A DNA stretch of 64,000 bases from Symbiodinium natans (taxonomy: Eukaryota; Sar; Dinophyceae; Suessiales; Symbiodiniaceae). A program made the position numbers and the translations under genes. The notes beneath the pieces are model-generated. The model was not told where the DNA came from. It did not search any database and saw only the letters and a list, made by a program, of their open reading frames with translations. The DNA is taken from contig CAJNDS010000458.1 of NCBI GenBank assembly GCA_905221605.1, positions 553,703-617,702 of the forward strand, written 5' to 3'. How positions within the stretch are numbered: position 1 is the first letter of the stretch; each line of letters starts with the position of its first letter. Positions 34,201-46,100 of the stretch are shown one piece after another.

Positions 34201-37200
34201 CCGAAGCCAGACACCTTTCAAGTTGCCAGCCAGGACACCCTCGAGGGAGAGGCGGCCAAGCGCGGCGCTGCGCTGCTGCCGGCGGGGGAGTGGGGGGGGG
34301 GGGTGAGGAGAGAGGGGTGGATATCAGGAAGTTTGGGGTTTTGGAGGGTTAGGGTTTACTTTACGGGTTTAGGGGTGTAGGGTTTGGGGTTTTAGTGTTT
34401 TGGGGTTTTGGGGCCTTGGGGATTTGAGAGCCAAGGTGGATTCCTAGGTCAAATCTTCCCTCTTCTCGGATGCTCCCTATGCTCAGGTTTCGGCTCCCCT
34501 TGAATTGCCCCAGCAAGAACTTCAAGAACCCGAAGAACCCTAAACCCTTGTTATTCTTAGGCGATTGGCCACCCTGGGGAGGATGTAATATTTATTTTCC
34601 GGATTTTTCGGGAGTACTGTTGAGAGTGCTTTCCGGGCCAGCCTAGATTCTGTCTCGGGCAGGATGCTGGTGTGTTTGGGGTCAAGCCTCGAGGGTTTTA
34701 GGGTTTAGGGTTTTACGGCTTCGGGGTTGGGGTGTTAGGCTTCACGGTCTAAGATTTCGATCAGTTTTCGGCTCTGTTTCGGCTGATTTCAGGGAACTTG
34801 GCAGGGTGTTGGGGTTAGCGTTTTGTTTTGGTGTGTTGTTTTTGCTTTCGGGTTTGGACAATTGATTTAAGCACTCATGTCCGTGAGGCGCTGAAGTTCT
34901 TTCGGATCCACGGCAGAGTTCCTTATTCCCTTTGTTTATGTTTTACGTTCCTCTCAGAATCTCCTTAAACCAGAAAGGGCACCCTTTTCATTCATAGGTT
35001 ACTCTTGGGTCGAGACACCAAGTGGGTTCTTTCAGAACCCTCCATGCCAGGCATTGGTTCCATTCTTGAAGCTTGAACGTTGTGCCCAAACCCTAAACCC
35101 TAAACCCCAAACCCTAAACCCTAAACCCGAAACCCTAAACCCTAAACCCTAAACCCTAAACCCTAAACCCCCCCCTCCTGCCTCTTGTGCTAGGAACTTG
35201 GGGGTGTTGGCTACCTGGCGGAGCTCCTGGCAGGCTCGCCGAGGGGGATAGCCTCGGAAGCAGGGTTGAGGGTTTAGGGTTTAGGGTTCAGGGTTTAGGG
35301 GTAAAGCATCAGATAATGTCATGTAGCTTATTCATTAAGGAGTAGACCTTACACCATGAGAGATGAGCCAGGCATTTACCTTGCTTAAGTCCAGCGCACC
35401 GAAAGCCGGAAGCACCTTCTTGAAGATGTGTGAAAGACCTTCATTTCTTGAGGGAGGAGGTCTAACCCCCGAACCTTAAATACCCTCCTTAAAGCTCGAA
35501 GCCCTCATTGCTTCTGCCTCACCTCGCTTCAGCCGTCCTCGGATTGCTCACAGTAACCCCCCGTCAAAACCCCACATCAACCCGAAAGCCCTCCTTAACC
35601 CCCTTGAAACCCTAAACCCTCAGCCCTAGACCTTAAACCATAAACCCGAAGCCGTAAACCCTAAACCCCCTTGAACCCAAAACTCCCTTGACCCTCGGAC
35701 CTAAACCCCTTGATTGAGGAGCAGTTCCTAAGCCTTTGACCCCCCAAACGCCCAAGCACCCAAGCACCCAAACATCCAAGCACCCCGAACCCTCAACCCT
35801 AAACCTTAAGCCCTAAGCCCTAAATCCAAAGCCCTAAGCCCTCAGCCCTAAGCCCTAAAACCCTAAACCCTAAACCCTAAACCCTAAACCCTAAACCCTA
35901 AACCCTAAACCCTAAACCCTAAACCCTAAACCCTAAACCCTAAACCCTAAGCCCTAAACCCTAAACCCTAAACCCTAAACCCTCAACCAACCCCTTCAGA
36001 GCCCTTCACCTGCAGCACAGCAAACACAGGTGGCCCGGCCTGGTCGAAGCGCAGCTGAGAAGGGCTTAGGGGTTGATCCAAGGGTTTATGGTTGAGGGTT
36101 GAGGGTTTAGTGTTGAGGGTTGAGGGTTGAGGGTCTAGGGTCTAGGGTTTAGCGTTACGGTTTAGGGACAGTATCATAACGCTACAATAGCCCCCCCCCC
36201 CCCCCCCCCGAAACCCTATTCTAATTGTTAGGGCCCGATATTTCGGCTTCGGGTCTCCTCAGAGTTATGTTGTGTTCTTGTCACGTAAGTAGTTAAACAA
36301 GCTCTAGATTTCATTTTTGTTTATGTATTTATTTATTTATACTTTATGTATACATATCGATTTCTGACTATGCATGTATATATCAATATATATATACATA
36401 TATATATATCTACGTACATGCAAATGTATGTATACACTGATGATCGTACTCAAGGACATGTTTGAAAGCCCGACCTTGCCATCCAGGCTTCAAACCCTTA
36501 GAGCTTAAGCAAGTTCAGGTTGTTTCAATCGCTATTGCCTGTGGTTCGGCCTCAAGTAGAAGCTTAAGCTTTAGGAGCGTAGTACTAATATCAGTAATAA
36601 TTGTAATACTAGGAGTATGGTTTACCCTGAACCCTGAGCCCTGAACCTTGAACCCCAAATGAGGGCTTGGGGTTCAGTATGCGGGGCCCTGCTGGCTCTT
36701 CGTTTTCAGATACATGGGAAGTCGACCGAGAGCTCCATGTGATCACAATCTTGGAGACCTTTTGGGTTGAGATGGGTTTAGGGAACCAGCCCAGAGTTAC
36801 AGGACAAGGCCTTTCTCCGATTGATCTTCTTGACCCATTTTTCTGGGACAAAAGAGCTACGCAAGAATAGTAAGCCCGAAAACCGCAAGTCACCCCCCCC
36901 CCACACCCAAGCCCTGGGTTTAGGGTTTAGGGTTTAGGGTTTCAGGGTTTAGGGTTTAGGGTTTAGGGCTACCCAAACCTGATCAAGAGGACCTGTGACC
37001 AGAACTCTCAAAGCCATCGCCCTCATCGCTCTTTGAACTTCGGTGCCACCCCTCTTCCAAAATCATAAAGTTCTCTTCACCGGTTTCGGCTTTAGGGTTT
37101 AGGGTTTAGTGTTCTCAGAGTAAACATCAGCAGACTCCGAGGAAGGATGGCAACAACCGAACGGAAAAGCCTGTGATTGCAGTCGTCCGTGGTCGCCAGG

Positions 37201-40153
37201 ACCCACTCGTCCTATTGAATTCGAAGCGGGGTTGGGGTGCCTGAATGAGAACAAACAACGCATCACTCAACCCCTTAAAGTCCAAAGCCTATATTGTCCC
37301 CTGGAGAATCACCTTTCCTTCCTTTTTCGTTGATATACTCGGACATCTCTTCATCGGGGTTCTAAGGGAGAGTATGGAAGCCTCTTGGAGTCGTGGAATC
37401 CCAGGCGCGAACCTCCAGCTTCACCCTAAGCCCAGCCATACACCCGAAACCCGAAACCCGAAACCCGAAACCCGAAACCCGAAACCCGAAACCCGAAACC
37501 CGAAACCCGAAGCCCAGCCCCAGCCCTACAAAAGCTCCTAAAGCTGAAACCGTGGTGAAATGCTGACAGCTCAACCCCAAACCCCCTAAGCCCTAAACCC
37601 TAAACCCTAAACCCGAAGTGCTTCGGAGGAGTTCGGTCCCCGAGCGCCACGCTGCTGCACTGGAGGGCTGAGCGTCGGGGCAGAGGGGAGACTCTGACTC
37701 ACAGCATCTTCGGGCTTTAGGGGTTTAGGGTTTAGGGTTTAGGGTAGGGTTTAGGGTTTAGAGTTTAGGGTTTAGGGATTAGGGATTAGGGATTAGGGAT
37801 TAGGGTTTAGGGTTTCGGGTTTCGGGTTTGGAGGGCTAAGTTACGGTAGGATCTTTGGCATGTTTTGAAGGCGTATGGGTTCGGGATTCAGAGTGTTCAG
37901 TTCGGTGTTCGGCCCGTGGTTTCGAGGTGCTGTGGGTTTATCGAGATTTGTGGCCCCAGGGTTCGCACTGAGGCTTTCTTTCCCGCAAGGTTGGTACACC
38001 CCTGGCTTCGGTGCACCTGTTCATGAACCATTTGGGAGTGTACGTGCCACTTTACCCGACCCTAAACCCTAGAAGCCCTAAATCCGGAGCCCTTTCGTTC
38101 CTTTGCCAGTCAACTGCTTCATGGAGGTGTGCCACCCCCCCCCCCCCCCATAGTTTCGGCGAGCCCTACACACATCTCTTGAGGGTGAGGGTTCAGGGTG
38201 TTTAGGGTTTCGGGTGTATGGCTGGGCTTTGGAGTACTCTACTTTAATACTTCCTCTGGTTCTGGGTTCCCATTGTAGGTACTTATACCTAAAAGTATAT
38301 ATTGTTTTTTCCAGGGTCTACTCCAAGGTACCCTAAACCCTGATGCCTGAACCCTTACGGTCGTGGAAGTCTGCCCTTCCAAAGCAAGGTTAGGGCATCG
38401 CTCCCTCCTTGCCATTCCGGACTCGGAGGCCATGAAGGCCCTCGTTTCACACCGCTTGGCGTGGAATGGTTAAGGTTTTAGGGTTTGGGTTTTGGGGTTT
38501 AGGTTTTAGGGTTTGGGATTTAGGGTTGAACCAATTTGGGCCATTCCTGTTTGACCTGGTCAGCGGTGGCCAGTCAGAAGCCGGTGCAAAGTCTAGTGAA
38601 GATCAGCGGCGAACGTCAGCGCATACTGCCAGGGCCTAAGAACCTGGAAGTATTTGATAGACAGAACCTTAGAACCGGTATGGGCATTCCCAAAATAGGG
38701 GGTACCCCTATATTGGACCCCCCCCCCAAAAAAAAATACGATAATCCTTCTGATCGGAACCCCCTGTTTTCGGAAGCCCCCCATCTGCGCTCCGAAACTA
38801 ACCCTCAACCCCACTTCCCCTGACAGGCGTGCATGAACCCTAGAATCCTCATTATGAACCCCAAAAAGGGTACCCCTGTTTAAACCAAGCACTGCCCCTT
38901 GACAGGAGCGCATGAACCGGCTCAAGTTCCGAAAGTGGCCACCAGACTCGACGCAGGGTTAGGGGAGTTCAGCTTCGAGTACGTTCGACCCCAATAGGCT
39001 TAGGTTGCAGGGGTAAAGCGGGGGGGGGGGGGGGGTTCAGGGTTTAGGGTTTAGGTTGTTTAGGGTTAGGGTTGAGGGTTCAGGGTTTTGGGGTTTAGGG
39101 TCGGGGTTTAGGGTTTAGGGTTTAGGGTTTTAGGGTTTTGGGTTTAGGGTCTAGGGTCTAGGGTCTAGGGTTTAGGGTTTAGGGTTTAGGTAGGTTGTTA
39201 GGGCCCTTAGCCCGTGACCCTTTTTGGCACCCAACACTCCATGCGCTTCCCGTCTCTGTGGGTCACAAGAGACATGCCACGCAATTTGACACAACAAGTG
39301 GTTTAGGGTTTCGGGTTTAAGGTTTACGGGTGTACCCACTACCCCAAGTGGTTTGCGTTGTTTTCGTGATTTTGCAGAAGACGCAAACCATACCACCGCA
39401 CGTGATTTGCAACTTTTTGTGCGTTCCACATTTACCCAAACCACCCCACGCCACTGCCGACGTTTCCGTTCATTCCACAGGTCGAAAACCCAACCTCCCC
39501 ACATGATCCCGGCTGCGTTGCGAGGGTCCAGGTCGAGAGGACTGTGTGATCAGGGGCCTGGGTCGTGGAACGAGGTCTTTCGAGTGAGAGACACACTCTG
39601 GCTATTTCGACCGCCCTTAGACCCTCTAAACCCCGACCATCTTGAGTTGATGCTTTCTCGGTTCATGGGACGGGGTCTCACCTTTTTGGCACCGGGGTGG
39701 ACAAAAATGTGTCTCATCTTCATGATCTTCGCAACATCCGTCGGGTTCTACCGTGTAAGCCCTAGATCCTAGAAGCTTAAACCCTAAGCCCCGAACCCTA
39801 AACCTTAGAGACCACATCCCAGGTATCGGCCTATCGCCCCCATGATCGCAGACGAAGCGCTAGCGCCTCGTCTCGACCAGGGGGAGCCGCTTTTGGAGTT
39901 CAGGCTTTAGTTCCTTTTTTGCAGGTGGGTAAGGTTCGAGGCTTTGACTTAAGAGCCCCCAAAGACTTCAGCATGTTCTTCCTTGTAAGGGCAATATAGC
40001 GATTAGGCTTTACTTTAGCGTTAAGGGCAGGAGGGGTCCCAGGCATCCGCTGGTTCGTCTGCCGTTCATCATTGGAGACAGTTGTGGTTGCGCGACACCT
40101 GTATCCTGAAGCAGCCGTCCCTTGCAGCACAAGCCTCGGCTCATCTCCATGCC

Positions 40154-40184
<31 letters not shown>

Positions 40185-43100
40185 AAAAAAAACTAAAACT
40201 AAACCTTAAACCCCTGACCCCTAACCCTAAACACTAAACCCCAAACCCTAAACCCCCAACCCGAAACCCTAAACCCTAAGCCCTAAACCCCAACCATACG
40301 ACCCTAAAACCCTGAACCCTAAACCCCCAACCCTGAACTCTAAACCCCCAACCCTACGACCCTAAGCCCCAAACCCTAAACCCTAAGCCCCAAGACCACA
40401 AACCCTAAACCCCAAACCCCCAGCCCTAAACCTTATACCATAAACCCTCACCCCAAACCCTAAACCCCCAACCCGAAACCCTAAACCCCAAGCCCTGAAC
40501 CCTAAACCCCAAACCCTAAACCCTAAACCCTAAACCCCAAACCCTAAACCCTAAACCCTAAACCCCAAACCCTAAACCCTAAACCCCAAACTCGAAGCCC
40601 GAAGTTCTTGGCGAGCCGCAGGTTGAAGTTTTCGGCCGGGAGGTCAAAGCGCCCTACATGGAGAAGGCCCCTGGTGCTGAGTTTGGGGTTTAGGGTTTGG
40701 GGTCTAGGGTTTGGGGTTTGGGGTTTAGGGTTTAGGGTTCGGGGTTTCGGGTTTGGGGTTCAGGGTTTGAGGTTTCGGTTGTTTGGGGCTTGGGGTCTTC
40801 GGAGGTGTTTGAGTTGCAGTTGCAGTTGCAGTGGCATCGGGGTGAAAAAGGGCATCTTTTTTTCCCTAGGTTACTCCTGGGTCTCGGCTTTGGGTTTCGG
40901 GTTTATCTAAGGGTAGCTCCATGGGCCCCGAATATTGTTCCTTACCTCCCTAAAATGCTCTGATGTATGGGCCCTTAATTTGTCTAGGGCATATAAGGGG
41001 TGAATATATATATATATATATGGACCGTGTAGCGACCCTACGAGTTTAGGGGTTATGGTGCTGGTACGGAGATCCACTAAGAATCCACAACTTGGAGGTT
41101 CATGGTACTTAAACATCCCAATCATAACTGTACTGGTCGCCCAATGAGAACCATATTAGGTCACTTAAAGGGCTGACAGGTGGGTTGTAAGTACAGTTAT
41201 CATCGGGTTCTAAGTACCATGAACCTCCAAGTAGGCAGAAAGACATCCTGGCTTACGCATCTAGCTCGAACCCCGACAGCGTTCCATCTAAGCCCTCAAC
41301 CTTAAATCGTCCTGAAGCCTCAACCCCCTACTTCGGGGTTTAGGGTTTAGGGTTTTGGGCTGTTTCGGCAAAGTTGGGCGATTTTGCTGGCAGATAGTCG
41401 GGCTGCTACTTTGGTTGAGAGCCACCCGCCGGTAAAATCCACTGCCCTTGCCAATCTTCTTGACCGCTTGACATAGGCTTTGGAAGACCTCAACCCCGTA
41501 AAGCCAATTTTTTCTTCAAGAAGCCCTAAACCCTAAACCCTAAACCCTCAACCCTCAACCCTCAACCCTAAACCCCATGTTTTACCAAGAACCCCTAAAC
41601 CCTAGACCCCCAAGCGCCAAACCCTCCAAAAAACACCGCCGAAATCCATGCGGAGGCGCCCAAGGTCCGGGAGGACTCCACAGCAACTCAGGGAAATCCT
41701 AAACCCTAAACCCTAAACCCTAAACCCTAAATCCTAAACCCTAAACCCTAAATCCTAACCCTAAACCCTAAATCATAAACCCTAAGCCCGTAACCCCAAA
41801 CCCTAAGAAGACCTAGGGAGCATGGGTAGGAGGGGTCTTGGGGGTTGAGGTTGCAGGTTTAGGGTTTAGGGTTAGGGATCTGAAACAAAAAGAAGGGAAC
41901 CAGGGGCTTAGGGGTCTGAGGGGTTTAGGCTTTAGGCTTCTTAGGGGTTTTGGTCTTTGGGTTTAGGGGTTGAGGGGTTAATCGGCTGGCGCAGCTTAGG
42001 GTTTTGAAGCTTCAGGGGTTTAGGGGCTTGGTAGGTTTGTGACATTTATGTAGGGGTTGAGAGGGTTGATTCAATTTGCTGCTGGATCCACCCAGCTTGT
42101 CGGGTCCCCCAGTACTCGATATACTAAAGAGAACAGGGAGGTCAGTTGTTTTCATTCTTTTGTAAGTTAGATATTCCCCAACATAATCTACCCAAAAAAG
42201 TATCAGGGAGGTCATTCTTGTGCCCTTATTGAATGCCATGCGATCTCTCCGGTTCCAGAACCAAGCGTCCTGAGAAAGACTGGCTGGTTCTTAGTAGGGA
42301 TTGAGGGAATGAGGGCCCTATTGTATATAATGGTATATATAGGGAACTAGCAATCCCTTAAAGGGCCTATATATATACACATCTAGAGCCCTCATTCTAT
42401 CAGTCCCTACTAAGAGACCAGGGGAAAGACGCTGCAGGAGATCCGGAAGCGATTCCCTGGCATGGTCCACTTCGATGGCACCGCCAGACACCAGCGTCCC
42501 AGCCGGCAGTTTGCGACTTGAAGGTCCCTAAACCCTAAACCCTAAACCCTAAACCCTAATTTTTGGGCTTATAGGCGCTTCAGCCTAGAACTGGGGTTTC
42601 CAAGTGCCGTGCTGTGATGGGCTGAACCGGGCGCCACTTCCAAGGTGCACGCGCGCGAGCGTGGGGCTCGTTTGGGTGCCAAGATCCTTGAAATTAACCC
42701 TAAACCCAGCCACTTCCAAGCTGCACGCGGCACTTCCCGGCACTTCCAGGCTGCACGCGCTCTGAAAGCCCTGGGCAGCCACCCATTTGAAGTTTCCGGA
42801 ATCCGAAAGCTTCGAAATGCGTGGTAAAAACCAATGAAAACAAGACGTGCGTGCGGCCTGGACGCGGGAAAGACCGTGATTTGCTGTGTGCGCCCTGGAC
42901 GCGGAGATGCGTGCGCCTTGAACGGTCCGGCCCCGCTGAACCCATGATACGCCCTAACCCCCCTAACCCCCCTAAACCCCCTAAATTGCCTAAACTCCCT
43001 GAACTTCCTAAACTCCCTGCAAGCCCTAAATTCCCCAACCCCGAGGATCCATGTGTAGTACTATCATGGGAAATGTGTAGCCCCAAAACCCTATTCAGTA

Positions 43101-46100
43101 TGGTTTTTTGGTACCTGATTCCATCATAGTTCTACAAATGCACCCTCTGGGTAAGGTACCCTAAACCCCTAAACCCTAAACCCTTTTTTCCTAAACCCTA
43201 AACCCAAAGAAATTCCAGGTCGGTGGGCGCCTCTGATGTGCCTTGGGGCATCATCGGGATGATTTCGGGTTCGGGGCATTGGGGTTTTAATGAGTTTTAG
43301 GGTTTAGGGTTTAGGGTTTAGGGTTTAGGGTTTAGGGTTTGGGGTTTGGGGTTTATCGTTTAGGGTTTGGTTGTATCGGGGCGTTCGGGGGATTATGGAT
43401 TTGGGAAAGGTTCTAGGATATTGGATCTAGGGTTCCGGGCCGGGGTCCCTGAATAGCTCGGGGGGAGGTCCAGGGCTATCATGGGCTGCTATTATCGTCT
43501 ACTCCGTATAGTCAGAGGGAATGAGCGACAGTGCCCCAGAATGGTTGTGTTCCCCCCCCCCCCCCTCCCCAAATCGCCAACCTCCCCTTTTTACATTGCC
43601 AGTTTGGCCAATCTCTTTGCCCTAAACCGTATGAGCCCTTAAAGAACAGGGAAACAAGCTTCTGCTTCACCTCCCTTACCACCGCTGTTCCCGTTCCCAC
43701 TGAACTGGCGGAGGGGTTGTATCAGTCGATTGTCGACTCCAACCGGTCCGGAAAGTCCTTTTTAGGGTTAATGTTTAAGCTTTAGGCTTTTAGGGTTTGC
43801 AATAGAATTCCGGAAATGAGTAATCTAGAGAACATACCAAAAACTCACCGAGGAGCCGTGGGTTCATGCACTCCTCTTGGCCGTAGGCAAGGACCTGTGA
43901 GCTTGTTCTTTGCCGGGGGTACCATCCTCGCAGTCACCACCCCCAGGATTCGTGGTTTAGGGTTTAGGGTTTAGGGTTTAGGGTTTAGGGTTTAGGGTTT
44001 AGGGTTTAGGGTTTAGGGTTTAGGGTTTAGGGTTTAGGGTTTAGGGATCACCCTGAGGTTTTGAGGGAGTTTAGGGGCTGATGGTTTAAGGTTTATGCGG
44101 GTAGGGTTTAGGGCTTACAGTTTGAGGTCCCCCGCCAACACAAGCCAGCAGGCGCAAGGCAACCTCATAGGGTGTAGAGTTTAGGGTTGAGGGCTTAGGG
44201 TTAAGCAATTCTGAGCGTGAAGAGTCTAGTCCAGCCATTCTCTCGACCAACACCCGCCCACCCAACCACACCCGAACAGATTAATTCCTTCTTCTGAAAA
44301 CAGAGCGGCCTTATTCTGAAAATGAAGCGGCCTTGTTCTGAAAATCAAGCGAGATGAAAGTAAAGCGGCCTTATTCTGCAAATAAAGCGGCTTGATTCTG
44401 AAAATAAAGCGGCTTGATTCTGAAAATGAAGCGGCCTTATTCTGAACATGTAGCGGCCTTATTCTGAAATTCAATTAGCCTTTGGCCTGATTGTGGCAAA
44501 AATCTGCAACTAAGGTCTACATATATATGGTAGAGAGGGTTTGGGGTTAGGGTTTAGGGTGTAGGCCTTGTTGTAGGGTTTTGGGCTGAATTAGGGCTTC
44601 CAGAAGGGCTTAGATGGGGTTTAATGAGAGTTCCATCCCTCGTCACGCACAACCTGCCGCTATTCGATTCTTCTTATATACACCCAAGAAACCCCAAGAA
44701 CCCTATACGCCCAAGAAACCCTGAACCTATAAAACCGCATCCGCCCAACACTGTAGCTCTATGAGCCCGAAGCCCTTCAGACACTTGGAGGCCCGTGGAA
44801 CCTGCAGGTGTTCCCTCTTGCCTGCGAAGCCCTGGACCTGAACTTCCGCCCGAAGCGCCTGTTATGAGTACAGGAGCCGAAGCAAACTCGTGCCATCCCA
44901 TGATCATCCCTCTGTACCTAGAAGTTTAGCCGAATCGGCTGGCCTTTTCGCAGGAAGAAGCCTCAACCCCCACACTCATGCCTTGCACCCTAAACCCTAA
45001 ACCCTATACCCTAAACCCTAAACAGGCCTAGCGGCTCAAATGTGACATGAAACACCCTGATGCTTTTTCCCATAATCCCTAGCCGGACCCGCAAGTACCC
45101 CTTGAAGATACAGGGCAGATTTAGGATTTAGGGTTTAGGGTTTAGTGTTCCGATAAAGGTACACTGAGGCCTTGGGGAGGTTCGATATTAAGGGGACCCC
45201 AAATATAGACCCCCAAATAGTAGGATCCCCTTGTCGCAAGGACACAATAACCCAACAAGGGAACTCTTATCGCATGCCCCCAAATTAACGCGGGAGGCAA
45301 GCTCACTGGGTTAGCCGCCCTCATCAACACGAGCTTCAACACACGCGGCTCAGCGTCGTGAGCCTAAACCCTAAACCCTAAATCCCGCCCTTGGGGTTAA
45401 GGGTGTAGGGTTTATAACAAAAACCTCAGAGTCCCTCCTGTAAACCCTAAACCCTTCTACAGCCTGGGCAACCTCGACCCCAAAGCCTAGACCCTACAAG
45501 CCCTGAACTCTATGAATCATGGACCCTGAAAAGACCTAAAGACCCCAAACCCAATAGTTCCTGGACCCTGAACCCTAAAAACACTAAGCCCTATAAATCC
45601 TCTAGACCCTTTATAAACCCTCAGCCCTTTCAATCCTGGACCCCAACCCTATGAACCCAAAGCGGATAGATCCTCTGTAGACCTTAAACTTTATGATCCG
45701 TAAACCCCACAACCGCTAGACTATAGAGCCTAAACGCTGAACCCCATCAACCCTACAGACCCTATAAGCCTCTGGGTTTTGGAGTACTATATTTTTTTTT
45801 ATGTTCTGGGTTCCGATTATAGCTACTTATTATACCTAAACAGTACATACCTTTTTTCCAGGGCCTACTCCAAACTAGGGGGGAATCCCTCAACATGTGC
45901 AGCCATCGCGCAGCGCTTTCCACATGAACTTGGGTTAATCTTCGCTTCGCATAGCATCCCCTGGGTGAATTTCGGAGTACTTAGGGTTTAGGGTTTAGGG
46001 TCTACGGTTTAGGGTTTAGGGTTTAGGGTTTAGGGTTTGGGGGGGGGGGGGGGGTCCATTTGTAGTACCCTTCTGGGATTAGGCACCCCAAAACCCTGAC

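Noticed and set aside
36010-36054. Minus-strand exon LRFDQAGPPVFAVLQ with good splice sites
   Set aside because: Motif-bearing exons on both sides are on the + strand, and the plus frame is also open; not enough to claim a minus gene.
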